Shown in pieces: positions 1-8,366 of a stretch of DNA of 64,000 bases. The translations under genes and the position numbers were made by a program. Positions within the stretch are counted from its first letter, which is position 1. Every line of letters starts with the position of its first letter. The stretch is from CAYJLB01 sp964370845 (lineage in GTDB: Bacteria; Bacillota; Clostridia; Oscillospirales; Ruminococcaceae), in contig CAYJLB010000004.1 of assembly GCA_964370845.1 (NCBI GenBank), positions 1 through 64,000 of the forward strand, given 5' to 3'. The notes under the pieces were generated by a model. The model made no database searches, had not been told where the DNA came from, and was given only the letters and a program-made list of their open reading frames with translations.

Positions 1-1
1 T

Positions 2-313
2 CCTATTCCAAGAAATAGCTCAAAGTATTTTATTGAGGAAACACTCAAAATATCAAATGGTATGTATTTTTCTATAAGTAATGATAACTGGTATTTTTGT
101 ATATGTGATGTTATAGCTGATTCTGAACTCTCGAATGAGCAATTACTTATCTGTGATAAATGTGATGATTATTACTTTTTATTAATTGAAAACTTTAATT
201 CTGTTATTCTAGATTCAATTAATTCTATCTCTACAACAAATTCTAAAAATCCTGACAATTCAAATGCATTTTGTATTTTGGAAAAGCTATTAGAGCATCG
301 CAAAAAAGTATGA
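2..313 (+). CDS. hypothetical protein, 5'-truncated by the window edge
   Basis: The reading frame is already open at base 2, with no stop before the ATG at 62, and ends at the TGA at 311-313. The gene therefore very probably starts outside the window. The visible 104 or so residues are polar and rich in Asn, Ser, Asp and Ile, with several Cys (IADSELSNEQLLICDKC, DDYYFLLIENF). No signal peptide, membrane segment or family motif is recognisable. A terminator and a minus-strand tRNA operon follow. Function unknown. Confidence 0.5.
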   Translation, partial: PIPRNSSKYFIEETLKISNGMYFSISNDNWYFCICDVIADSELSNEQLLICDKCDDYYFLLIENFNSVILDSINSISTTNSKNPDNSNAFCILEKLLEHRKKV

Positions 314-504
314 CTTTTTAGCTTTTTATACTACTGAATAAACTATTCTATTTTGCATAAAACATTTGTAAAAGCAAAATTTATGTATTTTATTAAATTG
401 AATATATAATTTTCCCCTAAGCATAAAAAATTATGGGGTAAAAAGTGGGGTATAGGGTATAAAAAAGTGGTTCAAATCCTTAATTTCTCTAGGATAGATT
501 AAAC

Positions 505-537
505 AAAAAACGGAACGTCTTTTGACATTCCGTTTTC
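505..537 (-). terminator. intrinsic terminator of the tRNA-Gly/Arg/His operon
   Basis: The arms AAAACGGAA and TTCCGTTTT form a hairpin. On the minus strand it is followed by TTGTTT and lies about 10 bases past the 3' end of tRNA-His. It could also stop plus-strand transcription from the left-edge gene. Confidence 0.6.
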
Positions 538-546
538 CTTTTCACA

Positions 547-624
547 TGGGGTGGGTAATGGGAATTGAACCCACGGCCTCCAGGACCACAATCTGGCGCT
601 CTGACCGACTGAGCTATACCCACC
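547..624 (-). tRNA. tRNA-His (GTG)
   Basis: Read on the minus strand it folds as a cloverleaf with acceptor GGTGGGT/ACCCACC, D-arm TAGCTCAG, anticodon loop ATTGTGGT (anticodon GTG) and T-arm GTTCAATTC. The CCA end is encoded. The extra 5' G typical of tRNA-His, opposite C73, is present. It is the last gene of a three-tRNA operon. Confidence 0.93.
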
Positions 625-690
625 ATAAATTATTTGCTAGTCTAGTAATTAGAGAACAACTATAGTCGTCCTCTAAAAACTTTTCTAACT

Positions 691-767
691 TGGCGCGCCT
701 TACTGGTTTCGAACCAGTGACCTACCGCTTAGAAGGCGGTTGCTCTATCCAACTGAGCTAAAGGCAC
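691..767 (-). tRNA. tRNA-Arg (TCT)
   Basis: Minus-strand cloverleaf with an anticodon stem around loop CTTCTAA (anticodon TCT), T-loop GTTCGAAAC and encoded CCA. It lies between tRNA-Gly and tRNA-His in the same operon. Confidence 0.93.
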
Positions 768-838
768 AGGAAACATATTAAATAAAAAATCCACACCGTA
801 ACTTTTCCTTTTGTGCGGATAACTTATTAAAAATATTT

Positions 839-912
<74 letters not shown>

Positions 913-953
913 AAAATTGTGTTACAACTTAATTTCCTTAAGGAACGTTATAA

Positions 954-982
954 ATTATACCACAAGATTTTACATTTGTCAA
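954..982 (-). promoter_or_regulatory. sigma-A promoter of the tRNA operon
   Basis: On the minus strand TTGACA (982-977) and TATAAT (959-954) are separated by exactly 17 bases. They lie just upstream of tRNA-Gly, as expected for a strong stable-RNA promoter. Confidence 0.85.
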
Positions 983-1016
983 CACTTTTTTTAAATTATT
1001 TTCAACTTTTTACATT

Positions 1017-1751
1017 TTAATTTTCATTCGTATCATTATCCCCGTGTTTATTCCCTTTATTCCTAACTTTTGCCATAAATTTATCATTGAAAAAAATACC
1101 AATAATAGCTATTGCAACAGTGATTAAAAAGATAATAACACTTAACAAAAAGTTTCCGTCGGACAAATTCGCTCCTATTAAAGTGGAGGAAATGATAGAA
1201 GGTATTCTTGCTAAATTTGAATAAACAAAATATCGTGACGGTTTAATTTTTGTCACAGGAGCAAAAAAAGTCAGCGCATCTTTAGGTGTCCCTGGAATTA
1301 AAAATAGAATAAAAACTATAATTTCCAACTTTTTTTCATTATGCAAAAACTTTAATTTTGCATATCTTTCCTTGCTTATAATTGCATCAAGCAATGGTTT
1401 CCCAATAGATTTTACTAAATAGAAAACCAATATGCTTCCAAGGGTCATTCCTATAAAACAAAGGAGAAATCCCCAAAACGGACCAAATAAAATTCCGCCT
1501 AGAATTTCAACAGGCTCACCAGGTACAATTGCAATTACAACCTGAAAAATACAAAACAGAACGAAAAACAAAGGAGCTAAAGCACCAAAAGACTCAACGG
1601 TATTTTGAAGTTCTACCCGCCCTTCTTCTGTGCTAAGACTTTGTATAACAGGGATTGCAAGATATGTCATAATCGAGAGCAACACAAAAAAAGCGATTAG
1701 ACCGATAATTCTAATTTTTTTCATTCGTTTATCATTTTTTTTAGTACTCAT
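1017..1751 (-). CDS. TVP38/TMEM64 (DedA-like, VTT-domain) membrane protein
   Basis: The protein has 244 residues. A short basic N-terminus precedes a first membrane segment (about 12-32), and the rest is a multi-spanning VTT/SNARE-associated domain. The family signature PGEPVEILGG-x-LFGPFWGF is visible at about 77-95, followed by G-rich helix MTLGSILVFYLVKSIGKP. Members of this superfamily are reentrant-helix membrane proteins linked to lipid scrambling; the substrate here is unknown. It starts at an ATG with GAGGGTGG upstream. It is the last gene of the four-gene minus operon that begins with the DUF5685 protein, 32 bases after the preceding gene. Confidence 0.82.
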   Translation of the reverse strand: MSTKKNDKRMKKIRIIGLIAFFVLLSIMTYLAIPVIQSLSTEEGRVELQNTVESFGALAPLFFVLFCIFQVVIAIVPGEPVEILGGILFGPFWGFLLCFIGMTLGSILVFYLVKSIGKPLLDAIISKERYAKLKFLHNEKKLEIIVFILFLIPGTPKDALTFFAPVTKIKPSRYFVYSNLARIPSIISSTLIGANLSDGNFLLSVIIFLITVAIAIIGIFFNDKFMAKVRNKGNKHGDNDTNEN

Positions 1752-1783
1752 GAAAAACCACCCTCAATCCTAAATTTAGAAAG

Positions 1784-2329
1784 CTACTTAAATCTTCGTA
1801 AAAATTTAGGTCTAAACCAATGCACATAGGAAGAAATCATTCTCGAAAGTGCGATGTCATAAATTACAAATACAAAGTTTACACCAAGTAATAATATAGG
1901 AATTGCATATTGCCCAAAATCCGCAAATTCTTCCAATAAATCGACAATTCCGAATACATTTATTATAACGTAATATGCGGAAATTATCGCTCCATTAAAT
2001 AAAATTAATTTTATAATCCACTCCAAAGCGACAGGTTTAATTTTTTCTATAATTGACTTTAATATAGGATAATATCCAAGGAAAAATATAAATAAAATTA
2101 CCGCTTCTTTATCAGGAGTTATAAGTAAGGAAAGCAATCCTACCGAAATATATGTTACAAATGCCCAAGCTGCACTTATTTCAATTACAATAGCAATCAT
2201 AAGCACTCCCGCAACAGCAGGAATTGTGTAAATAAGCAAAGGCATAAATCCCGTCACAAACATAAGCATTAAACATACAGCGGTAACAATTCCACCAAGC
2301 GAAACTTTAAAACTTAATCTTTTTTTCAT
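1784..2329 (-). CDS. integral membrane protein, possibly ECF S-component-like
   Basis: The 181-residue protein is almost entirely hydrophobic, with about five predicted membrane helices (roughly 8-30, 34-52, 56-72, 76-92, 140-160). It ends in a basic tail, FRPKFLRRFK. The small size, helix count and Gly/Pro-rich early turns resemble S components of ECF transporters, but no substrate signature is recognisable and no ECF ATPase is nearby. It is the third gene of the minus operon, 13 bases after the J-domain gene. Its function is not assigned. Confidence 0.6.
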   Translation of the reverse strand: MKKRLSFKVSLGGIVTAVCLMLMFVTGFMPLLIYTIPAVAGVLMIAIVIEISAAWAFVTYISVGLLSLLITPDKEAVILFIFFLGYYPILKSIIEKIKPVALEWIIKLILFNGAIISAYYVIINVFGIVDLLEEFADFGQYAIPILLLGVNFVFVIYDIALSRMISSYVHWFRPKFLRRFK

Positions 2330-2342
2330 TCAGTTTTACCGC

Positions 2343-2939
2343 CTAACAGCAACCAATTAAGTCGCCGCCCATACATTCACAACAGCAGTCAGCACAAATT
2401 AAGCCTTGACACATTGTACAACCGTCACAACCAGCACCATTATTGTTTGTTCTATAAGGATTATTATATGGATTTCCGTTCATATTACCATTTCTATGCA
2501 TTTTTAGCTGATTTAGTGCAGCATTGTACTCAGAGTTTGAAGGTTCCATACGAGTAGCTTTTTCCATATTGTCATAAGCATCGTTTAGCCAACCTCTTTT
2601 ATAGCAAATACTTCCTTTCAAGAAAAACCATTCAGCAATTCTAAAAGATGGTGAAACTGCATCTAAAACTCGTTCAGCTTCGGTAATATTTCCGTGTTGA
2701 ATTTTTTGTCTAATGTCATAATAATCAACACCTCCATTTGAGGAAGTTCCGCCCCTTCTCATATTCATAATTTCATCAAAAGCTGCATTGATTTCAGCAG
2801 TTTTTTCTTCAGCAAGCTCATTTAGCGGGCTGTTATTATGTCTATCAGGGTGATATTTCTTAACTAATTCTTTATAAGCCTTTTTAATAGTTTCATCGCT
2901 ATCCGAGGACGAAACCCCTAACACTTTATATGGATCCAT
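2343..2939 (-). CDS. J-domain (DnaJ-like) protein with Cys-rich C-terminus
   Basis: 198 residues from the preferred ATG, which begins MDPYKVLGVSSSDSDE. An ATG four codons upstream overlaps the AAAGGA site and is unlikely. Residues 1-65 are a J domain with the HPD motif (KYHPDRHNN) that stimulates DnaK ATPase. A central TPR-like part (about 80-145) follows, then an Asn/Gly linker and a terminal 29 residues holding ten Cys (GCDGCTMCQGLICADCCCEC). The usual DnaJ zinc-finger and C-terminal substrate domains are absent, so this is a specialised J-protein. Its start overlaps the end of the DUF5685 gene by 14 bases, indicating translational coupling. The Cys cluster suggests metal binding or a scaffold; this is inference. 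Confidence 0.85.
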   Translation of the reverse strand: MDPYKVLGVSSSDSDETIKKAYKELVKKYHPDRHNNSPLNELAEEKTAEINAAFDEIMNMRRGGTSSNGGVDYYDIRQKIQHGNITEAERVLDAVSPSFRIAEWFFLKGSICYKRGWLNDAYDNMEKATRMEPSNSEYNAALNQLKMHRNGNMNGNPYNNPYRTNNNGAGCDGCTMCQGLICADCCCECMGGDLIGCC

Positions 2940-3825
2940 GTTTATGACCATTCCTTTCCGAATGTTTTTCTTTATTTACAATTTGATTAACAGTATTATT
3001 TAGCCCAAGATATAAAATATTATCCAAAATCACCTTGAATTTTTCAACATCAAGTTCAACATATGAATCGGACAATCCACCAAGTGTTAAATTAATACTA
3101 TTCCTTGCAATTTCTTCAAAATATTTCTTATTTTCTTCATTTAGTTCAGTAATTTCTTTTTGCAAAAGTAAAGCGTTATAATTTTTCTTTTTATAGTCAC
3201 TTTCAAGGTCATCAAGAGCATCACACATATAAACATATCGCCCTAAACAATAACCAAATCTAGCAAGTTCCTCAGCCTTTTCGCTGTCAGGAGCAATCTC
3301 TTTTGCAATAGCGCTCATAATTTTAGCAGTAGGTTCACAAGCTATGTCTATACTGCTATTTTTTTCATCTTCAATTTGAAATTGACTTTTCATAGCATCT
3401 TCCACCGCAACAGCAAGGTCGGGGAATTCTTTTTTAGCTTTCTTATAGCCTGGTTTTAACAAAGGCAAGAGCAAAAAAGCAAGAACTTTTCTCTTAAAAC
3501 CAATATCGTGCTTATCATCTCTCACTTTATGATAAACTGCAATTACAGCAGCTGCCGAAGGGAAGTTAAGACCGCTATCACATTTAGCACACTGGGATTT
3601 TTTTAAAGGGTGAGCAATGCAAGTTTCTTCTTTTAAAGAAATGCTTTCCCCCTTTAAACTCATTGATAAAAAAGCAAGAAAGGTAAAGTCATAACTAAGG
3701 GAAAATCTATAAGCAAAACCATATCTCTTACCCATTGTTTTACAAAGACCACAATAAACGCCTTTATAAACATCGTATTCGCACATTCTCATATGTGGTT
3801 TAAACGCCTTAATATAACCAAACAA
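2926..3825 (-). CDS. DUF5685 family protein
   Basis: Longest frame opens at a TTG at 3840, but GGAG and AAAGG lie inside its first codons. The TTG at 3825 sits about 9 bases after GGAG and gives the family's usual N-terminus, (M)FGYIKAFKPHMRM. This start gives 299 residues. Features seen: YKGVYCGLCKTMGKRYG near residue 25 with CGLC, a second pair CAKC near 90, and an acidic helix MCDALDDLESDYKKKNYNA near 200. The latter resembles Asp-rich metal-binding helices of all-alpha isoprenoid-synthase-like folds, which is only a resemblance. DUF5685 proteins are of unknown function. It heads the operon with the J-domain protein and two membrane proteins. Confidence 0.75.
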   Translation of the reverse strand: MFGYIKAFKPHMRMCEYDVYKGVYCGLCKTMGKRYGFAYRFSLSYDFTFLAFLSMSLKGESISLKEETCIAHPLKKSQCAKCDSGLNFPSAAAVIAVYHKVRDDKHDIGFKRKVLAFLLLPLLKPGYKKAKKEFPDLAVAVEDAMKSQFQIEDEKNSSIDIACEPTAKIMSAIAKEIAPDSEKAEELARFGYCLGRYVYMCDALDDLESDYKKKNYNALLLQKEITELNEENKKYFEEIARNSINLTLGGLSDSYVELDVEKFKVILDNILYLGLNNTVNQIVNKEKHSERNGHKHGSI

Positions 3826-3857
3826 AACCTTTATCTCCAATCAATCTTTTCACGTTA

Positions 3858-3886
3858 ATAATAACAAATTTTATCCATTTTGTCAA
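3858..3886 (-). promoter_or_regulatory. sigma-A promoter of the DUF5685/J-domain operon
   Basis: On the minus strand TTGACA (3886-3881) and TATTAT (3863-3858) have 17-base spacing, about 33 bases upstream of the TTG start. It is divergent from the cimA promoter 60 bases away. Confidence 0.75.
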
Positions 3887-3945
3887 ACCTTATTATTCCA
3901 TTTTACAGTTTAATACGCAAAAATGGTAAAGTGATAATTATTAGG

Positions 3946-3974
3946 TTGACAAAAACGGGATTTTCCTATATAAT
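3946..3974 (+). promoter_or_regulatory. sigma-A promoter of the cimA-leuCDB operon
   Basis: TTGACA at 3946-3951 and TATAAT at 3969-3974 are separated by 17 bases. Transcription would start near 3981, leaving a leader of about 180 bases before cimA. Confidence 0.85.
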
Positions 3975-3980
3975 TAAATG

Positions 3981-4163
3981 CAGTTTTTAATGATTTTAAT
4001 CAGTAAAAATCTAGTCGATAACACTCATTATGAGGGTTTTTTATGTGCAATTTGTGATAAAAAGTTGAAAGTATGAAAATAAATTCTATACTCGAATTTC
4101 AGCTATTCGCCAAGAGGGCGAAATTTCCGCTCTAAATTTTGTTTTGGAAGGATTGATAATGTA
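3981..4163 (+). promoter_or_regulatory. cimA leader, possible attenuator
   Basis: The leader lacks the T-box TGGTACCGCG motif. It contains a short terminator-like hairpin (AACaCTC, 5-base loop, GAGgGTT, then a T-run) at about 4017-4042 and a CGCC/GGCG hairpin at about 4110-4124. A frame opening at ATG 3978 or 3990 begins MILISKNLV, rich in Ile, Leu and Val, and runs through the hairpin. No Shine-Dalgarno site precedes it, so a leader-peptide attenuator is only a hypothesis. Confidence 0.3.
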
Positions 4164-5729
4164 ATGAAAATTTCTATTTATGATACAACATTGCGTGACG
4201 GTGCACAAGCCGAGGGTATCAGTTTTTCTATTGAAGACAAAATCAAAATTGTAAAAGCTTTAGATAAGTTTGGTGTGGATTATATTGAAGCTGGAAATCC
4301 ATTTTCCAATCCGAAAGATGCTGAATTTTTTAGGGTTGTTAAAGATGTAAAGCTTACACATTCAAAACTTGTGGCTTTTGGTTCAACTAGATATAAAAAT
4401 AAACTCCCGCAAGAGGATTTGGGGATACTTTCTTTATTGAATACTCCTGTTGATACTGTTGCAATTTTTGGAAAAAGCCACGATTTTCATGTTACTGAAA
4501 TATTAAATACTACTTTAGAAGAAAATCTAGAAATGATTTCTTCTTCAATTGAATACTTGACAAAAAATGGAAAGTCCGTTGTTTTCGATGGAGAACATTT
4601 TTTTGATGGATATAAATCTAATAGAGAATATGCCCTAAAAACCCTTGTTTATGCCCAAAATGCAGGTGCTGATTTTTTAGTTTTATGCGATACAAACGGA
4701 GGTTGCTTCCCTTTTGAAATTGAGGAAATTGTAAACGATGTAAAAAAACATGTTTCTATTCCAATTGGAATTCACACCCATGACGATACTGGTTGTGCTG
4801 TTGCAAGTTCAATTTCTGCTGTGAAATGTGGGGCTACTATGGTGCAAGGAACATTTACTGGCTTTGGAGAACGGTGCGGAAACGCTAATTTGTCTTCAAT
4901 TATTCCAGGTTTGCAAATCAAGTTGGGATATGATTGTGTCCCTTCTGAAAAACTAAGTAAATTAACTCAAACTGCACACTATATATCTGAAATAGCGAAC
5001 ATTTCTCTCAAGCCGACTTTTCCTTATGTGGGGAAATCAGCTTTTGCACACAAGGGAGGAATGCATGTTGATGGAATTACAAAAAACAGCAAAACTTTTG
5101 AACATATTAAACCTGACGAAGTGGGGAATGAACGTTCTTTTTTACTTTCAGAGGTTTCGGGTAAAAAGACTATTATTTCAAAAATAAAAAATCTTATCCC
5201 TGATATTGAAGAAAGAAAAGAGCAGTTAGGTTCAATTGTAGATTTGTTGAAAGAGCGAGAGTTTCAAGGTTATGTTTATGAAGCCGCTGGAGCAAGTTTT
5301 GAACTTTTGGTGTTAAAACATCTTGGAATTTTCAATGACTTTTTTAAGATTGTACATTATAAAACCATAAGCGACGAACATTCCGTTTATGAAAAAGAAG
5401 CAAGTGCAATTATAAAAATTGCAGTGGGTGAGGAAACTACAGTCACTGCCGCTGAGGGAGATGGACCTGTAAACGCCCTTGATAAAGCACTGCGAGAGGC
5501 TTTGAGCAAGTTTTATCCCGATACTATTAGTAAGATAAAACTCACTGACTATAAAGTAAGGGTTATAAATACTGGCGAGGGGACAGAGTCTTGCGTTCGT
5601 GTTTCTATTGAAACTTCCGACGATACAAATAGTTGGGTAACGGTTGGAGCTTCCACAGACGTAATTGCTGCTAGTTTAAAAGCCCTTGTTGACTCGATAG
5701 AATACAAATTATTTAAGCAATCATTATAA
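4164..5729 (+). CDS. cimA: (R)-citramalate synthase
   Basis: 521 residues, the usual length of the CimA clade of the alpha-isopropylmalate/homocitrate synthase family. It condenses acetyl-CoA with pyruvate to citramalate, the threonine-independent entry to 2-oxobutyrate and isoleucine. Seen: the catalytic start DTTLRDGAQAEGISFS (7-22), the HxH metal site in GIHTHDDTG (His204, His206), GxGERCGNA in the barrel, and a C-terminal LeuA-like regulatory dimer domain (from about 385). The N-terminal sequence and length separate it from LeuA, which is encoded at 38079. Start ATG follows GGAAGGATTGATAATGTA. It is the first gene of a run with leuC, leuD and leuB, whose isomerase and dehydrogenase also process citramalate. 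Confidence 0.9.
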   Translation: MKISIYDTTLRDGAQAEGISFSIEDKIKIVKALDKFGVDYIEAGNPFSNPKDAEFFRVVKDVKLTHSKLVAFGSTRYKNKLPQEDLGILSLLNTPVDTVAIFGKSHDFHVTEILNTTLEENLEMISSSIEYLTKNGKSVVFDGEHFFDGYKSNREYALKTLVYAQNAGADFLVLCDTNGGCFPFEIEEIVNDVKKHVSIPIGIHTHDDTGCAVASSISAVKCGATMVQGTFTGFGERCGNANLSSIIPGLQIKLGYDCVPSEKLSKLTQTAHYISEIANISLKPTFPYVGKSAFAHKGGMHVDGITKNSKTFEHIKPDEVGNERSFLLSEVSGKKTIISKIKNLIPDIEERKEQLGSIVDLLKEREFQGYVYEAAGASFELLVLKHLGIFNDFFKIVHYKTISDEHSVYEKEASAIIKIAVGEETTVTAAEGDGPVNALDKALREALSKFYPDTISKIKLTDYKVRVINTGEGTESCVRVSIETSDDTNSWVTVGASTDVIAASLKALVDSIEYKLFKQSL

Positions 5730-5796
5730 TAAATTATAGATTAATAGAGCAAATGCTCATTTATATACTGGATAAAGGAAAGGAATTTTGATTATT

Positions 5797-7059
5797 ATGG
5801 GAATGACAATGACACAAAAAATATTCGCAAAACATGCGGGTAAGGACTCCGTTAAAGTTGGTGAGTTAATTCAAGCAAATGTAGATTTTACACTTGCAAA
5901 CGATATTACTGCACCTGTTGCAATTAACGAATTTGAGGGCGCTGGATTTGAAAAAGTATTCGATAATACTAAAATCGCTTTAATTATGGACCATTTCTGT
6001 CCTAATAAAGATATTAAAGCTGCTACTCAAGCTAAACAATGTCGTGAATTTGCTGCAAAACACGGAATTATCCACTTTTACGACGGTGGAGAAATGGGTG
6101 TTGAACATGCATTAATTCCTGAAAAAGGCTTGGCTGCTCCTGGAGATTTAATTATCGGTGCTGACTCACACACATGTACTTATGGCGCGTTAGGCGCGTT
6201 CTCAACAGGTGTTGGTTCAACTGATATGGCTGCTTGTATGGCTACAGGTAAAGCTTGGTTCAAAGTTCCTTCTGCTATTAAATTTAATGTTACTGGAAAA
6301 CTAAACGAATGGGTTTCTGGTAAAGATGTTATTTTGCATATTATCGGTATGATTGGCGTTGACGGCGCTTTATATCAATCAATGGAATTCTCTGGCGAAG
6401 GTTTAAAAGAACTTTCTGTTGAAGATAGACTTGCAATGGCTAATATGGCTATTGAAGCAGGTGGAAAGAACGGAATTTTTGAAGTTGACGAATTAACTGT
6501 TGAATATTTAAAAGATAAAGTTACTAGACCATATGAAGCTGTGAAAGCTGACGAAGATGCTGAATATGCAGCTGTTTATGATATTGACCTTTCTACAATT
6601 AAATCAACTGTATCTTTCCCACATCTTCCAGATAACACAAGAACTATCGACGAAGTGGGCGATGTGAAAATTGACCAAGTTGTAATCGGTTCTTGCACAA
6701 ATGGAAGAATTGAAGATATGCGTGTGGCAGCTCAAGTCCTTAAAGGTAAAAAAGTTGCTAAAAACGTAAGATGTTTAATCATTCCAGCTACACAAAAAAT
6801 CTCTTTACAATGTATTGAAGAAGGTTTATCAAAAATATTTATTGAGGCAGGTTGTGTTGTTTCAACTGCAACTTGTGGACCTTGTCTAGGTGGACATATG
6901 GGAATTCTTGCCGCTGGGGAAAGATGCGTTGCTACTACAAACAGAAACTTTGTAGGACGTATGGGAGATGTTGAGAGTGAAGTTTACCTAGCTTCTCCAG
7001 CTATTGCAGCAGCATCAGCATTGACTGGTAAAATTTCGAATGTGACAGAGGTTTTATAA
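5797..7059 (+). CDS. leuC: 3-isopropylmalate/(R)-2-methylmalate dehydratase large subunit
   Basis: 420 residues, type-2 (short, archaeal/Clostridia-like) LeuC of the aconitase family. It isomerises 2- and 3-isopropylmalate, and citramalate, together with LeuD in the cytosol. The three [4Fe-4S] ligands are visible as Cys300 (IGSCTNGR) and Cys360/Cys363 (TATCGPCLGGHMG). DSHTCTYGALGAFSTGVGSTD is the conserved substrate loop. The frame extends to a TTG at 5788, but that codon follows the AAAGGAAAGGAA site too closely; ATG 5797 (MGMTMTQKIFAKHAG) is preferred. A hypothetical membrane gene, unusually, separates it from leuD. Confidence 0.93.
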   Translation: MGMTMTQKIFAKHAGKDSVKVGELIQANVDFTLANDITAPVAINEFEGAGFEKVFDNTKIALIMDHFCPNKDIKAATQAKQCREFAAKHGIIHFYDGGEMGVEHALIPEKGLAAPGDLIIGADSHTCTYGALGAFSTGVGSTDMAACMATGKAWFKVPSAIKFNVTGKLNEWVSGKDVILHIIGMIGVDGALYQSMEFSGEGLKELSVEDRLAMANMAIEAGGKNGIFEVDELTVEYLKDKVTRPYEAVKADEDAEYAAVYDIDLSTIKSTVSFPHLPDNTRTIDEVGDVKIDQVVIGSCTNGRIEDMRVAAQVLKGKKVAKNVRCLIIPATQKISLQCIEEGLSKIFIEAGCVVSTATCGPCLGGHMGILAAGERCVATTNRNFVGRMGDVESEVYLASPAIAAASALTGKISNVTEVL

Positions 7060-7062
7060 GCT

Positions 7063-7686
7063 ATGAAGTATAATTTTAATTTGACAGAATACAAAGAAGA
7101 TTTATTTATTGCGCAAATATGCGATGTTTTAAAAAAGCACACTGAGCTTTTTGCGAGAAAACAAAACCCAAAAGTATGGAATAACATTGATAAATTAAAC
7201 AGCAGAAAAGTGCCTGAACGAATTCTTTCTTCAAGAAAGAAGCGTTGTAGGATATATGGTGTAATATTAATTTTATTAGGCTTTTTATTATATTTTTCAG
7301 GACTATTAAGCCCTTTAGAACTAGTTATTCAAATAATAGTTGGTACTTTGGTAATAGCTTTAGGTCTTATATATCTACATGCAAGTATGACTTTAAAATC
7401 TCAGCAAAATATAAATTATGAAAAATCTGCAAAAAAATTATACAAACGATATGAAAACTTGACTACAGGTAAAGCTGAATTTACTGACAACGAAATTATA
7501 CTTATGGATATTGTTAACATTAAGTATGGAGAAGTTGAAGGTGTCTTTGTAACGAATAATCTTTATGTAATTATTTGGAGCGAAACTATTACAGTTTTAC
7601 AAAAGAAAGATTTAGTACAACAAAATGAAAAAGAATTTTTGGATTTTATAAATTCAAAAATTAGACATAAAGCAATAACAGTATAG
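7063..7686 (+). CDS. YcxB-like membrane protein between leuC and leuD
   Basis: 207 residues, starting 3 bases after the leuC stop. It has two adjacent membrane helices (about 67-86 and 90-108) after a charged N-terminal 60 residues. The C-terminal soluble part (about 125-200) follows the pattern of YcxB-like/PH-like domains: EFTDNEIILMD, then GVFVTNNLYVIIW, then VLQKKDL and a terminal helix. YcxB-like proteins are uncharacterised. There is no known role for such a protein in leucine biosynthesis, and LeuC and LeuD normally are encoded side by side. It may be a passenger gene. The family assignment rests on pattern resemblance only. Confidence 0.55.
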   Translation: MKYNFNLTEYKEDLFIAQICDVLKKHTELFARKQNPKVWNNIDKLNSRKVPERILSSRKKRCRIYGVILILLGFLLYFSGLLSPLELVIQIIVGTLVIALGLIYLHASMTLKSQQNINYEKSAKKLYKRYENLTTGKAEFTDNEIILMDIVNIKYGEVEGVFVTNNLYVIIWSETITVLQKKDLVQQNEKEFLDFINSKIRHKAITV

Positions 7687-7717
7687 ATTTTACTGCACCA
7701 AGAAAGGAATGAATAAA

Positions 7718-7836
7718 AGTTTGAAAAATAAATTTTCAAACTCCGTTTTGTGCTTTTCGCCAAATACGACAGGCGAAACTTTTTTACTGTAGAAACTGGG
7801 TAAAAAAGTCACACAAAACTAAGAAAGGAATGGTCA
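7718..7836 (+). repeat. structured intergenic repeat, copy 1 (before leuD)
   Basis: Nested inverted repeats are visible. GTTTGAAAA (7719-7727) pairs with TTTTCAAAC (7733-7741). GTTTTGTG (7745-7752) pairs with CACAAAAC (7812-7819) and encloses CGCC/GGCG (7758/7772) and a perfect ACTTTTTTAC/GTAAAAAAGT hairpin (7778-7809). The element ends in AGAAAGGAATGGTCATAA, the leuD ribosome binding region. A 27-codon frame with its own AAAGGA starts at 7709 but is probably incidental. A related copy is at 13711-13836 and a fragment at 62521-62559. Confidence 0.6.
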
Positions 7837-7841
7837 TAATA

Positions 7842-8330
7842 ATGAAAGCTATAGGAAAAGTTTTTAAATATGGAAGTAATGTTGATACCGACGTTATTAT
7901 CCCAGCAAGATACCTTAACACAGCTGACCACAAAGAGCTTGCTTCCCACTGTATGGAAGATATTGATGTAAATTTTGTAAAAAACGTTGAGGACGGTGAC
8001 ATTATTGTTGCTACTTCAAACTTTGGTTGTGGTTCTTCAAGAGAACACGCTCCTATCTCAATTATCGCTAGTGGAGTTTCTTGTGTAATCGCTAAAACTT
8101 TTGCAAGAATTTTTTACAGAAATGCAATAAACACTGGGCTTGCTATACTAGAATGTGATGAAGCTGCTGACAAAATCGAATATGGCGATAAAATTGAAGT
8201 AGATTTTGAAACTGGAATAATCAAAAATTTGACTAAAAATGAAGAATATAAAGCTGAGCCATTTCCAGAGTTTATGAAAGAAATTATGGCTGCTGGCGGA
8301 TTACTTAAATCTATTAAAGCAAAAGGTTAA
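7842..8330 (+). CDS. leuD: 3-isopropylmalate/(R)-2-methylmalate dehydratase small subunit
   Basis: 162 residues, the short type-2 LeuD swivelling-domain subunit that completes the LeuC active site. Seen: DTDVIIPARYLNT near residue 15, then SNFGCGSSREHAP near 60, which is the family's substrate-binding loop. The ATG at 7830 falls inside the AAAGGAATGGTCATAA leader. The ATG at 7842 (MKAIGKVFKYG) matches the family N-terminus. It is separated from leuC by the YcxB-like gene and a structured repeat, so it may be controlled partly on its own. Confidence 0.93.
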   Translation: MKAIGKVFKYGSNVDTDVIIPARYLNTADHKELASHCMEDIDVNFVKNVEDGDIIVATSNFGCGSSREHAPISIIASGVSCVIAKTFARIFYRNAINTGLAILECDEAADKIEYGDKIEVDFETGIIKNLTKNEEYKAEPFPEFMKEIMAAGGLLKSIKAKG

Positions 8331-8366
8331 TTATTAGTTTGAATTTTTGAAAGGAATGGCATTATA

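Noticed and set aside
3981..4163. T-box in the cimA leader
   Set aside because: No TGGNACCGCG-type antiterminator motif and no stem I signature, in contrast to the clear T-box before leuA.
7709..7792. 27-codon frame with AAAGGA before leuD
   Set aside because: Only partly retained in the repeat copy at 13711 and it overlaps all hairpin arms. RNA or DNA repeat structure explains it better than a peptide gene.
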